Part shown: piece after piece, positions 30,196 to 41,552 of the stretch
Position numbering within the stretch: position 1 is the stretch's first letter
Layout of the letters: every line of letters starts with the position of its first letter
Assembly: GCA_032718865.1 (NCBI GenBank)
Contig: JALUTQ010000041.1
Coordinates: 1,054,001 to 1,118,000 of the forward strand
Origin: Tilletia caries
Taxonomy: Eukaryota > Basidiomycota > Exobasidiomycetes > Tilletiales > Tilletiaceae
DNA: 64,000 bases
Direction: 5' to 3'
The notes under the pieces: model-generated
Database searches by the model: none
The model's input: the letters and a program-made list of their open reading frames with translations, nothing else
Told to the model about the DNA's origin: nothing
Position numbers and translations under genes: made by a program

Positions 30196-31728
30196 CTACG
30201 CAAAATCCGACCCGTCGTCAGCAGTGTCGACCTCGTAATCGGCCACATACACGAGTGGGAACGCCCGAGAGCCCTCCTTGAGGAAGGCATGCTCGAAGTC
30301 GAAGTGTTGCTCGCCACACCGGCTACAAGGTCGGTTCAAACGCATCGGCGGGCCATTCTCGCGCAGGTACTTGCGAGGTTCGTCGCCCTGGGACTCGACC
30401 ACCTTGGATGGGTCATACCGGTAGCGAGGAGACGCGGATGGAGTGGATGCCGTCGGAGGACGACTCTCGGTGGCAACCTTCGATGGAACAGCGGGCTTGG
30501 GACGAGACGAGGATGGCGTTCGACCGCCCGAGTCCGAGGTTTTGGTCTCGACAGAGGACTGGCTGGTGTCCTCGTCGGCCAAGAAGATCTTGTGGATCTT
30601 ACGCCAGACGTATTCCCACTGGCACAGCTCGTGCACGAGATCGTCCATGTTGGAAGACCCGGGTGGCAAACGGATCATCGGCTTCATCGTGTCGGGAAGG
30701 CCATCCACGATCTCAGCCAATTCGATCTCGTGTTGCGGTCCGCTCGACACCAACGAGTAGGCGGTACGCAGCATACTTTGCTTGTCGTACGCGTACATCA
30801 TCGCTGGCTCGGTACGAGGCTCCCAACGGCGTTGATGGGCCTCGAGGCGGACTTGGCCCCGGTTGATCGGAAACGCCTTGCGCATCGCACGGAAGATGTC
30901 GGCGACGGACCGATGCTTCTCCACCGTCTCGGTGGTCAGCGTGGCGTGCCAGCGGGCAGCGGGACCGGTGAATGCGGTCGTGATGACCGCCACCACTGCG
31001 GAATCCCAACGCGGGTCGCGGTTCATGCGAACAAGATCGCCGACGCGGTCGATCCATTCCTCCAGCTTCGCCGGCTGGCCGTTGAACTTCGGCAGAAGCT
31101 CCGGCTTGCAATACAGCGGCTTGGAGAGGAAGGAGGAGCCGGGGTCGACGTCGGCGGAGGGTCGAGGCTCCTGCAGTGGCGAGGAGTGGGTGGCGAGGCC
31201 GGCGTTCCGAAGACGCCACGCACTCCGTTCCTCGAGCGACAGGTTGTTCCAGTCTCCCTCGGCGGACGACATTCCTGCGCGAGGACGACTCGGAGTGGCG
31301 GGGGTGGTAACGGAACCACGCAGCGGAAGCGTGTGCGGTGCGGCGTGTACATTGGTGGAGGACGAGAAGGAATTGGACGACTGACGGACCTCGATCTCGT
31401 CCAGACGAGCATCCACGCGCGTGAGGTGTTGGTCGACGGAGGAGACATGGGAGTCCAGCTTGTGCTCCATGGTCTCGAGCCGAGCGACCACACGATCAGC
31501 GGACCGATCGCCAGCGCGGGAGACGATGTCGGCCAGATCTTCGCGGGAGAGGATCGCCATAGGGGGAGCACCGGAAACCTCCGGAGGGAGAGCAGTAGGA
31601 GGGTCGTGGGCGGAAGACATGGCGGAGCGGGAACCGATATTTGGATTGTATAGAGGGAGATCGGACAAGCGAGCAGGGTAGCTGTGTTGAGACCGTGTAA
31701 GCCGACGGGGCGCGTCTGTAGGCATCAA
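30196..31728 (-). CDS. Gypsy Gag polyprotein
   Basis: 510 aa. Residues ~70-115 form a coiled coil (ETMEHKLDSHVSSVDQHL). Residues ~215-400 match the retrotransposon gag core: PKFNGQPAKLEEWIDRV, AVITTAFTGPAARWH, FRAMRKAFP, LAEIVDGLPDTM. The C-terminal part is Ser/Pro-rich, with one partial zinc knuckle, CSRCGEQHFDFEH. It builds the virus-like particle. The start follows the 5' LTR by 53 bp. Confidence 0.88.
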   Translation of the reverse strand: MMPTDAPRRLTRSQHSYPARLSDLPLYNPNIGSRSAMSSAHDPPTALPPEVSGAPPMAILSREDLADIVSRAGDRSADRVVARLETMEHKLDSHVSSVDQHLTRVDARLDEIEVRQSSNSFSSSTNVHAAPHTLPLRGSVTTPATPSRPRAGMSSAEGDWNNLSLEERSAWRLRNAGLATHSSPLQEPRPSADVDPGSSFLSKPLYCKPELLPKFNGQPAKLEEWIDRVGDLVRMNRDPRWDSAVVAVITTAFTGPAARWHATLTTETVEKHRSVADIFRAMRKAFPINRGQVRLEAHQRRWEPRTEPAMMYAYDKQSMLRTAYSLVSSGPQHEIELAEIVDGLPDTMKPMIRLPPGSSNMDDLVHELCQWEYVWRKIHKIFLADEDTSQSSVETKTSDSGGRTPSSSRPKPAVPSKVATESRPPTASTPSASPRYRYDPSKVVESQGDEPRKYLRENGPPMRLNRPCSRCGEQHFDFEHAFLKEGSRAFPLVYVADYEVDTADDGSDFA

Positions 31729-31780
31729 AGGGTGGAGATGGCTTAAGCAGAGAGCGCAGATAAATTACCTCTCATCACCA

Positions 31781-32091
31781 TGTAATAGCAAAGCTATTAT
31801 TCAAGTGAGAAGTGTGTGATTCGATGTCGAGAGCAAGTAAATACAAGGGCAGAGAGCATCGAGAAGGTGATGAGGACGAGAGAAGGAATGCACTCGGCCG
31901 AGAGAGGACAAAGGGAAAGGTAGCGACGTGAGAGGAGCGAGCGAGAGATAAGAGAGAAAAAAAGGAGATAAGATAGTGAGACCACGTGGAGCTGCCACGT
32001 GGAACCACTATCTCCGGAAGTGAGAGCAGTAGAGAAAGAGAAAGGAAAGGAAGGCCTGAACCGTCTAGCACACTATGCCTCGTCCAGCACA
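31781..32091 (-). repeat. Gypsy 5' LTR (311 bp)
   Basis: Same ends as the other LTR. It has seven A's in the run near 31956 where the 3' LTR has five. Followed on its right by TGAGT, the target duplication. Confidence 0.95.
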
Positions 32092-32096
32092 TGAGT

Positions 32097-33070
32097 ACTC
32101 TACTCTCCTCCTTGCTATCTACTACCTGCTCCCAGAGTTTTCGGCTTTGGCCTGCACAGATATCGCCCGTGATGAGAGAAGGTGCCCGTACTCTGGATGT
32201 TTCTGCGGAACCAGTCCGAGCACAGAACATTGGTGCCATACGGAAGGCTTTGATGCCTTTCTATAGCACAGAAACAAGTCAGGAGCTCGAATAATGAAGC
32301 AGGGGTGCGAGCTGCGAGTTTGCGTCTCATATGATAAATTCATCTCGGTGCTTTTTGAGCTTAGGTCTTGCGCATCTTGCGACGACCCTGAAATGAGGAA
32401 TTCGCCATCGCCGGATGCACAAATGAGGCTCACTAAAAAGGGAAGGATATAGGTGAGACCAGTCCTCTGAAAGTCTGAACGTCACCTCAACAATGAACGT
32501 TCCCTAAAAGCGAATCCACGGTGATCATCAAGCTCAACTGCGCACCACCACAATGGACGATGGAAGTGGTGACGCGGTGACGTGTTACGCGTAATGTGGC
32601 GACCAATGCAAGTGTGGATGCGATGCAGCAATAGTAGAAATGAATATACGGATTAAAGTGATAGTTTTCTGGGAAGAGGAGTGGAGCGAAACGAATATAC
32701 TGAGACGGGAACGTAGGGAACAGAAGATACCAACAGAGATGAATGGAGCGAAAGAGGCTTGATAGGCCCAAAGTCAAGCATTAAAAGATGCGAGGAACTG
32801 TCATGGGCGAGAAGAACGATGGAAGAGACGATACGGGGCGGGTTGGAGTGTAATTAGATGTCGACAGGTCGGACCAGCTTTTAAGCTGGGCAGGCAAGGC
32901 CGGAGAGGCGGCCATGACCTGGAAGGGAATTCGACACTATTTAATGACCGGTTTTCACTGTCCCACGAGAGGAGCTGCATGCGCAAATTGCGGAAACCCA
33001 TTAACGATGCGGGTCAGCAAGCCTCCAACGCAAGGCAGATTCTGGACGCGATGATGGCCACTGAAGGACG
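32097..33070. other. Region without recognised gene
   Basis: About 970 bp between the gypsy target duplication and the 3' end of the epimerase-like pseudogene. Open frames are short, and I see no known protein, RNA gene or repeat. Confidence 0.5.
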
Positions 33071-35096
33071 TTAAGAGGACTCACGCCATGCCTCGGGTGC
33101 CTGAGTGTTGAATTCGGAGCGAATTGCCAAGAGTGCCTCCGTCGATAGGTGCTGAGTAGGTTTCCAGCCGGTGATGCGCGTGATCTTGGAACCGTCGAGT
33201 GCTAGAGCACGGTTGACGAGCAAATCAGCTTCGAGGACGCAGGTGAGTGGAGACGTCCCGTCCACATAGCCAGGATCTTTAATATGCTTGACCAACTCAA
33301 CCACCATCTCCAAGTGCTGAAGCAGAATGGTAAGGTTAGCCCATGTTACTGGATCCGAAGGACTGACTTTCCATTGATTATATTGCCTGAGCTCACCTTG
33401 GCATTGATATCGTCAACAACGCCTGAAAAGTTGACCTGGAGGGAATGCAACGGGCATGAGTTCTAGCGTTCAAGACAATATATAGCTGTCTGCTCACCTT
33501 CGCCCATGCTGTGATAGCAGCATTTACAAATCCCGTCTCGACTTTGAATGCTTGGCCAACCACGTCCAGAATTTTCCGTCTGCGAGATAAGGGAGGCTTG
33601 ATATCAGAGACTTGATGTAGGAACACAAAGAATAGGTATAGGTGAAGATAAAACTCACTGGTCTGTGTTGTCTTCGTCGACAACATTGAAGACGGGTGCT
33701 CGCGGAACTCTGTCCCGAGGGCACATGTCTTTGTTGTTGGCGGCCAGCCTTTTCACCTCGTCCTCGTCTTTCCCGGTGTACTCGACCCTAGCGATGTACT
33801 CGCCGGCCTCGGCGTCCGCAACATCGCGCCCGCGCTGAGCCATCCAGCATGCAAGCTTCCAAGCAGCAGATGCCCAGTCCGCGGTGTGAATGGAGTGCAT
33901 TCTGAGTTCAGGGCCCCAGCTGGAGGGTTTATAGAAGACAAAGAGGGTCAGTACCTGCTGGAGACTACACAAAGACAAGCACATTCATCTCACAGCAATT
34001 TCATCGGCTCTTTCAATCCTGCGTAGAGCTGAGCATCCGACGAAAAAAGGGTCAGCATTCCGAAGGATGAGATAAAAGCATCTGTCACTCGCCTGACCCA
34101 TGAATATACGAGGCATTACTGTAGCAAAAAAGAAAGCAGGACGTCAGATCCAGTGACCAGCAAATAGAGCAGCCGCGCTGCGATCTGGTGACTGATGACT
34201 CGTGCTTACGAGGGGCAACGTATTGAAAGGGTCCCCAGATAGCGGCAGAGCGCATGATGACGAGGTTAAGTCTGTGAACGGACAGCGTCGGGAAGGGAGG
34301 AGGAAGAGCGGTCGAAGGTGAGCAATGCAGACCATTCTTGGAGCAGAGTGAGCCCGAGACACGAGCTGAGTACTCACCCTGGGACGTCAGCTGCTCCGCG
34401 CTCAGCTTCGTGCCACCAGAATGCCTTCTTTGACTTGACGGATCTCCCCCCCACCTGACCTTCCTTGATGGCAGGCTCGTCGGGCTTGATCATGAGATAC
34501 CCACCCGTGTCGCGCACGTGAGCGCGAACGCCTTCTTGCGCCGAGATCTGGGCCAGCTGCCGAGCGAGCTTGGTTGTGCGGTCTAAGAGCATCTGGGAAG
34601 AGGGGGGGCTTCGCTCAGCGCCGCGCCTTCGCCGGTGAGGTCAAAGACAAAGTCGTATGTTTTTGTCGTCGGGGGGGTGCGAAAGACCTTCTGGGCAGAG
34701 TCGCGGTTGAGCAGATTGGCCTGCTTGTACTCGAAGCGAGGGTCTTCCAGTAGCTTGTGAGTACGAGGGTCGACCCACTGAGCCCGTACAAAAAGAAACG
34801 GAAGGACAGCAGCAAGAGAAGAAAAGTAGAAGCGTCAGCCACGGCGTCACCCAATCACCATGAGATCCCTGGGGAAGAGTACTCACAACAGAGCCTCCTG
34901 ACTTGGCAACGATAAACTTGTCCACCAGGCGGACGTGCTGGATGCTTGGGCCCTGTCGACGGACGGAGGTTGACGGCATACCGTTGACGTTGTCGTCGGC
35001 GGCGTCGGCGAGGAACCACAGTAAAGGCCGCGCAAGATGCTGCATTCCGCCGCAGATGAGAACCGAAACAGCGTCGGGCAGAGGATCGAGTGGCAT
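33071..35096 (-). pseudogene. NAD(P)-binding epimerase/dehydratase-like gene, frameshifted copy D1
   Basis: Inverted near-copy of the gene at 49646-51664. The exon order is the same (MPLDPLPDAVSVLICGG start at 35096; WGPELRMHSIHTADWASAAWKLA; VFNVVDEDNTDQ; TRITGWKPTQHL). C/G homopolymers are longer here. In the first pair, 7 C for 5 plus 5 A for 4 nets +3 and is tolerated. At 34604-34610, 7 G stand for 5 with no compensation, so the frame shifts after ALSEAP. The 3' exon is also more diverged. Because all lesions are in homopolymers, a sequence error is possible. Confidence 0.65.
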
Positions 35097-35352
35097 CTCT
35101 GTAATCAGGATCTGAGGAGGGGGTGAGTGCCGGTGGTCGAAATCACTGAAAAAGGGCAAGCGTACGAAGAGAACTTATATAGCACTTATAACAAACGTGG
35201 ATCACTAGATGGCGGAGGTACTGCTGAAGGACGAGCGATTAGCGAAAGAGGAAGAAGGTGATACTGGATAGCTCACCTCCAGCAAAGCTGACGAGGTCCA
35301 AGCGCGGCTGTGAGGTCCAAACGCAACTGCCTAGAGTTTGGCCTCAGAGAAA
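33071..35352 (-). repeat. Left arm of a 2.3-kb inverted duplication
   Basis: Pairs with 49398-51664. Identity includes the promoter region and stops at CAACTGCCTAGAGTTTGGCC (35326-35345 and its complement near 49400). The arms enclose the KDZ element and one 7TM-B-A-7TM module. The remainder to 35742 shows no gene. Confidence 0.8.
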
Positions 35353-35742
35353 GGGGGGCATGCCAAGTGTTGCCCGGGCGTTGGCGTACAGCCGCATTCT
35401 CATTTCGGCCAGGGCGAAAACGTTCCAGTTTACCGGTTACGGAAGCATGAAGTTCCGTCGGCTGAACCCACAGTCAGGGTTCGAGACAGACTGGCCTCAT
35501 CTGAGCACAAAGTCAATCATCATCATCGCTCAGTCCCAGAGCGATGATTGGAAACGTTGAAGACTCACTAGTACTATACTCACTACTCACGAGGATACAT
35601 ACATAACGTAAGCACGGAAGCAAGTGAAGGAGCGGCGCGATCTTCTCCCACGTGACCGCCGGTCAATCCAGCTATTTGCGAGGTCTGGACTGCGGCTGCC
35701 TCTCATTTGATCGTCTTGACTGTATTACTGACCTATGAGTGT

Positions 35743-35875
35743 ATACGAGGTGGAGGACGAAAGTCTTCGAATGATTTCTGAAATACTTAGTGTTTACACT
35801 CAGAATCTTCAAACTTGGCTCTCAATTGAAGTCCACAACCAGTCAAACAACTTGTGAGCTGAAAGGTGGTAAGCA
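35743..35875 (+). repeat. KDZ left terminal inverted repeat
   Basis: Shares with the right end the blocks ATACGAGGTGGAGGACGAAAG, CTTAGTGTTTACACTCA, GAAGTCCACAACCA and CAACTTG in the same order. Confidence 0.85.
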
Positions 35876-36144
35876 TAGAACTAACCTTTTTGCTCTTCAG
35901 AGCTGACTGCTTTTTGTCTGCGAATGGGTACGTGAGCAAAGTGTGATAATCGGGTTAGGTTCCGGCTAAATGATTGCAAAATAACCGGGCAGGAGATGGT
36001 GTGAGGGGGGCCACAGGATGGCTGAGCAGGGGCCAAGAGATGGCAGAGAACGGGCCAGTTGGTGGTTTCAAGTCTGAAAAAGACGAACACGAGGGCAAAT
36101 GTATCCTTGCCACCAGCTTCCATCACCGCTCACACCTGCTCACC

Positions 36145-39100
36145 ATGAGCTCCCACGCAGCGCATGCCGCGAGTAGACGTGGGCGCGACACTACCAGGCA
36201 GCTACTGCAGCTTCCCCAAACGCTACCCTTGCCTCCGCAGCAGCTTACAACCTTGCCCCTTTACAGCTCATCTCCACCGTTGCACTCATCTCCTCCGCCA
36301 TCCGAGCTTCTCCCTTTTCCAGCACCTTCCACCTCTTTAATTCCCATCCCCGACACATCCACGTCTTTGTTTTCCAAGCAGGAACCTTCACCACAGAAGC
36401 GGCGGCGCAGACAGCCCGCGAAGAGCGTGTCGACCCAGGAGAAGCACGTAACGACAAATGAAAGACCACAGCCTCTTCATTCTCGTCCTGATCCCCTCGG
36501 GCCTCTGGCCTCGCCTTCGATACCTCCATCCGGCGACGACGGGGAAGGCCTTTCGTTTGGGCCAACGGACTGCGACGACTTTGGCGACAGCTATCCATTT
36601 CCCGACCCTTCCCCAGCTCCCGACCTTTCCCCAGCAAAATACAATGAACCAACCTCTGCTCAAACCTCGATGCAATACGCGAGCATGCTCTTTCACGAGC
36701 ACACAGCGTACATGGCTCGCATTGATAGTCGTACTTGGATTGTGGAGGGGATGGTCAATGGCTTCACTGAGGCGAGTGCGAAGTGATGACGATCGTATCA
36801 AATCTTACTGATGCTTCGAGCTACTGACAAAAGAAATGATGTGTCTCTTGCCCTCTTCAGATTGGTCAATTCTACCACCTCACACTATATGAGGGAACAG
36901 GAACGACAGGATCGGAGGACATGGCCTCGTGCGATTGCACAGATGGGCGGCGTGGAATGCATTGCGTCCACAAGGAGGCACTGCTGAAACATCGCGAGAC
37001 ATTCAAAGCCGAAATGCTTTTATCTCAGAGAAGTACGAACTTGATCCAATCTCAGACTGTGATACGCGCGTTCAAAGTGTCAGCAGAATGTTGACTTCAT
37101 GTTTCTGTTCTGATTTGTAGTCAATCCTAGCGCGATCCAGTTTGGAGCACACCTACGAGGTCGCCGAGCCTGGTTCTCCGTGCTCTTCACCAAGAGCACT
37201 ATCGCGGCCAGCAGCCAAGACGGGAAGAGATGTGTTGTCTCCCTGGTCAACGTGCGCCTTTGGACATGCTCGGCCGCTCATTGCTCATCAGCTCTACAGC
37301 CAGCGGAAAGCTGCGTTTATCGGCAGCGTGCCCATGCCTTTTGGAACGAGACGACGGGATTAGGCAGCCAAGACGGTGTTGAAGATGATGAAGAGGCACT
37401 GGAGAATGATATCGGTCAGTGCTCAGTAGACGAGAACAGGACGATGCATTGGAAGTGCGCTGTGCGATATGCGCACAGCCGCACGCGAATGACAGGCTGA
37501 CAGGTTCAATCATGTTTTTGTGTCGATCTCTAGATGATTTGGAACACATCGTTCGAGACATCGAGAGCCTACAAGCGCACGTCCAGGCTCGCCCGTGCTC
37601 CTATCGGCCTATCCCACCCCCACCGTTCTGCCGTCTCCCCTCCGAGCCGCTTGCTTCTCCAGTGGTACAGGGGCATCTTCTCCCGACCATTCTTCCGCTC
37701 GGTAAACACGCGCGTTGCGACTGCGGTCAAGCCAGTGCAAGCGGTGTTGCGGTGCGCATGAGACCTTGTAAGGTCTACTACAGCACCGGAACAGTGGCTA
37801 GAAGCATTGAGACCCAGGAGTGTAGCTGTAGAAGTGGTCCAGAAGGGAGAAGCATTGGACCTGACCTCTCGGAGTATGGGCTTTTCAATTGGAACAACTC
37901 CGTGGTTGTCGCGCACGAAGTGTTCAACTCTTACATCTCTCAACTTTCTGCGTCTCCAACCCCTTTCACAGCCTTCTGCTCTACCATACAGCATTCGTAC
38001 GAGCAACACGCACCCGGCAAGGCCTCAAAGTTCCTCGCAAGGACAACATTCGTCAAACTTTACTTTGCGTTTGTCTCCCTTCAGCATCTCGACGTTTCCT
38101 TTTTCCTGCTCCCTCTGTGGTCCTTCCCCGGCCATCGTCATTGCGGATGGAGTGGTGCTGGCGTACAGTGCCGCTCTCAAGCACGCCGATCTCTGCCCCC
38201 CCACAACGCCCGGGTCGGCAATTAATGATAAGGCTCGGAAGAGAACGATTGTTCCGTTTCTTCCTTCTGCTGCTGCTCGGACAGCAGCTCGATTGGTAGC
38301 GACTTCATTCGACGCCTCCAGCAGTGAGCAAGTTGAAGCCCTTCAACAGTTCACTTCCGCCATCGACGCATCGAGCTCCACCCCCCCTCCGCTTTGCGTC
38401 TCTGGGCTGGCCGTTTCAAGCAACTGCTCCTCGACATTTGCCTTACCACCAGCCTTCCCTCGATCTTCAAGATGGCGCTCCAGCAGGCGGTGCTTCAGTT
38501 TGCGGCAAGCGATGGAATTCTGCAGCTTTGTCGCCCTGTCTGCCAATCAACACTCTCCGATATCAGCACACTCACAATCACCACTTCCCCCCGATGATCA
38601 CTTCGCTCGACTATCTACAACGCTGGCTCGTCATTGTCCCTTCCTTGGCAATGTGTTTGTTTTTACTTGCGCACAACAGAACGACCCTCATCGACACGGC
38701 GTGGGTCCAAAGCTTCCAACTCCTGATGGCCAGTACCAGTGATGCAATCGACTACCAGCTTGCCCTTCTCGATCCCCAACCCACGCCGCCCTCATCAACC
38801 ATCCCACAGCAGACCAGCTACACGCACACCGGGACGCTGTACGGCGCGCCTCAGTGTCGAACCCGACCCAACTACCCGAGACTGGACGAGGGGAAGGATG
38901 GGAAGAAAGGAGAGAAGCAGGCGGCGATCGAGGGAAAGCAGGAGGGAGAGGTGCAATGCAGGAAGTTTTTACGATGAGTATGTCAAGCGGCAGCGTACGG
39001 GAGGGTTGATGGCTCTCTGGTGCACTCACTGCATCTGTGTTGGCTTTCATGTCATTCCGCAGGCAGAAGGTCGGAACGATGTGTTCTCCGCAATCTTTGC

Positions 39101-39437
39101 CCACTGGCCGTCTCCTCCATCTGTCATCGTTTACGACTTCGCCTGCCAGCTGGGACCTTACTCGTTGCGGCGGGAACCTGGGTTCTTCAAGAACACACTC
39201 TTTGTCGTCGACCAAATGCATGAGAAGGGGCATACGAATTGCTCGGCAGCCAGCAGGCTGTCTACATACATGCGAAATGATCCTCAGCTACAGCACCTAT
39301 ACTCTTCGGCAGCCGAGTGCGGGAACTCCGGACTGTCGAGAATCAAGAAGACGGTTTCCTATTGCAAGCAAGAGCATGCGGTCGCGCTGGTTCGGGTCTT
39401 TCTGTCGATTTGGAACCGGCGGCGGAAGCGAGTCTAG
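36145..39437 (+). pseudogene. KDZ transposase, probably frameshifted
   Basis: The ATG at 36145 opens a Ser/Pro-rich N-terminus with basic QKRRRRQPAK. A Cys-rich CxC-type segment follows (CDCTDGRRGMHC, ~36935). The KDZ core comes next: LFNWNNSVVVAHEVFNSYI (~37885), SCSLCGPSPAIVIADGVVLA (~38110), PSYTHTGT-like SYTHTGTLYGAPQ (~38815), MALWCTHCICVGFHVIP (~39008), VIVYDFACQLGPY, FVVDQMHEKGHTNCS and SSAAECGNSGLSRIKK. It ends at TAG 39435. Some frame changes coincide with introns. Two do not: near 38100 (T-rich run) and at the T5 run near 38967, where one T fewer would join CRKF to YDEYV. It looks inactive unless these are sequence errors. Confidence 0.75.
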
Positions 39438-41063
39438 GCGACGGAACTGGAGCGGGACGCGGAGGAAGAGGAAGGGATATCGCTGCGCGATTGGGTGTTG
39501 GAGCCGGATGTCGAAGCAGAAAGTCGTTGGATTTGTGCTTGAAGCTCCGCGTTTTGTGCCAGTAGTTCTGCCTTCTCCGCCATCAACCTCTTGTTTGCCT
39601 CCATTTGTCGCGCCGCGTCCGCTCTCCCTGCCTCTCTGTAGCCGTGCATCGTCTTTGTGAACTCGTTCCGAAACGTTTGTGCCATTCCGCGCAATGCTGG
39701 CCGCGCAGCGTCGCATAGATTTGGGCTTACATAGACCACATCATCAACGCTGGCTTTGCCATTATCCAACGGCGCAAGAGCAATGACCACGGCCATGTCC
39801 GTACGTCTGGACAGCTTCGCGCCCTGAAAAGAGATAGAAGAGGGTACAACAGTGCTCCTGCTCAGCATGGGATTCGAGAACAAATTCTGGAAGCTATACT
39901 GACCTGTTCAATCAGCCTCCATGCCCCTCTCTTCATAACCCTGATCCTTTCGTCCGCATTGCTCTCGTACTTAAAATGCTTGAGCGCATATACATGCGAC
40001 TGAGCCAGGTCCACTGTGGAAACGGGGCGGACATGAATTGAGCAAAAGAAGTCTTCTTGAGGCAGGCCAGCAACGAATCCATGACTGCACACACTCACGC
40101 CAAATCAGACGTTGCTCAAGCTCTGTGAGTTTCGGCTCCGCGCGTGGGTTGACGCGTGCCCTTTTCTTGCTCTGGGATTTGGGGGCAGCATCGTGCTCGT
40201 TCGATGATGCAGCTGAAAGGACGATGACAAAGGAGCCAGAAATATGGTAACATTTAATATTGACGAGCAGTGCGTGGATGTTCACAGTCTACTCAGCAGA
40301 GATTGCGTCCAAATCAGCCTGTATGTTGCTCCCTCCCTGATTCTCATCCCCTCCAGAGCTTGAACCCTGGCTGCGCTGCGTGTCCGGAAGAATGAACGGT
40401 GAAGGGGGGGTCGGATATCAGTTTCCGAGCGGTCGGTCGATATGTGGGCTGCTGCTGCTGCTTCGGCGGCCATCATAGCGGCAGCGAGAGCGGGCCCGGG
40501 GGGGATTCGACAGGGCCGAGAGCAGGCTCTACGCCAGCGTCAACAGCGCCAGCACTGGCAGCGGCAGCAGGAGCACCAGTAGGAGCAGCGCCGGCAGCAA
40601 GAGCACCAGCAGGAGCAGCGCCGGCAGCAAGAGCACCACCAGGAGCTGCACCGGCAGCAGGAGCAACGACAGGAGTGGCGCCGGCAGCACCGGCAGCGCC
40701 GAGAATGGCCGTGGCGACTGGACTGGGCACGCTGGCTGCAGCAGGATGGCTACCATCGGCAGGCGCAGGAGACGGCTGCTCCTGCTCGGCGCTGCTGTGA
40801 TTCGTTTTGCTGGAAGATGCTGCAGGAGGACGCGCACAGAGTGAGTAGATTGCACAATGTCCAGAGCGCGTGCGCAGCCTGTACTCACATTGTTTGGTCT
40901 TGTTGTGCAAGCAGGGCAGTGGGCACAACATCTTCGGATCGTTGGGGTCGAGGCAACCGCGTCTGCAGACCCGCACTGCTGTAAGGCAAAAGATCGGTAA
41001 GTTGTGCGCATCGAAGGGAGGGGATACTGGTGACTAACCCTTCTTCTTGCCTGTACTACTCAT
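39434..41063 (-). CDS. Second KDZ-element gene, unknown function
   Basis: The start MSSTGKKK at 41063 is followed by an intron. The next exon carries a Cys cluster (RVCRRGCLDPNDPKMLCPLPCLH) that could bind metal. Next comes an Ala/Gly/Pro-rich segment made of ~33-bp repeats at 40545-40690. A basic stretch KSQSKKRARVNPRAE is a likely nuclear signal. The C-terminal exon has a heptad coiled coil (NKRLMAEKAELLAQNAELQAQIQ), then a Ser-rich tail. Internal exon boundaries are not fully resolved. It converges on the transposase, and the two stop codons overlap in a single CTAG (39434-39437). It lies inside the terminal inverted repeats, so it belongs to the element. Confidence 0.6.
40545..40690. repeat. 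~33-bp tandem repeat within the second KDZ gene
   Basis: About four imperfect units built on GCGCCGGCAGCAAGAGCACC. They encode the Ala/Gly/Pro-rich segment on the minus strand. Confidence 0.75.
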
Positions 41064-41410
41064 CTTGTCTTTCTGGCGTATGGACGGCGTGTGTGCTGCG
41101 CGAAATGGCTGTTTGGTGAGTGGCTTTGTTGTGATTTTTTTTGTGACAGATCACAGATGCCACGAAGTGCCCGGCTCTTCGCCATCTCTTGGCCTCTGCT
41201 CAGCCATCTCGTGGCCCCCTTCACACCATCTCCTGCCCGGTTATTTTACAAGGTTTCAACCACGCCCTTACCGTGATAATCCGAGATTTTATTCAATTAG
41301 TAAATTATTAAGTGATTTCATTTTGCTCCTAACCCTATTGAGAGTCGTCTTTTTCCCAGACAGAAACCGGTCCGACAACTTAAGAACAAAAGTTGCTCAA
41401 GTACACGCTG

Positions 41411-41546
41411 TATGATTTCCAGCTTTCCGCTCGCAAGTTGTTGTATTGGTTGTGGACTTCCTTTGAGAGCTCCGAAGGAGCGATTTGAGTGTAAACACTA
41501 AGTAAAATTGAGGTGCGTTCGAAGACTTTCGTCCTCCACCTCGTAT
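41411..41546 (-). repeat. KDZ right terminal inverted repeat
   Basis: Inverted partner of 35743-35875. Its outer 55 bp (41491-41545) recur without change at 58245-58299. Confidence 0.85.
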
Positions 41547-41552
41547 GAGTGT

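Larger units (their letters stand above)
25084..32091 (-). mobile_element. Ty3/gypsy LTR retrotransposon, near full length
   Basis: A 7.0-kb element between direct repeats, flanked by a 5-bp target duplication TGAGT (25079-25083 and 32092-32096). The two LTRs differ mainly by two A residues in one run, so the insertion is recent. Coding order on the minus strand is gag, a short open frame, protease-RT, then integrase, with part of RNase H placed after the integrase. The probable primer binding site is directly inside the 5' LTR (31780 downward, starting TGGTGATGAG). A purine-rich GGTCGGTGGGGA abuts the 3' LTR. Confidence 0.95.
35743..41546 (+). mobile_element. KDZ-superfamily DNA transposon (about 5.8 kb)
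   Basis: Imperfect terminal inverted repeats of ~130 bp (35743-35875 and 41411-41546) start ATACGAGGTGGAGGACGAAAG. They are flanked by a short direct repeat ATGAGTGT at 35735-35742 and 41545-41552. That is 8 bp if the right end is taken at 41544, or 6 bp (GAGTGT) if the ends are taken as symmetrical. It encodes a KDZ transposase (+) and a second convergent gene (-). KDZ elements (Kyakuja, Dileera, Zisupton) are widespread in basidiomycetes. An 8-bp duplication would fit Zisupton-like members. Confidence 0.88.

Noticed and set aside
30289..31653. 454-codon plus-strand frame inside the gypsy element
   Set aside because: It is antisense to gag with GC-rich codon shadowing. No motif is visible, and gag on the minus strand explains the sequence.
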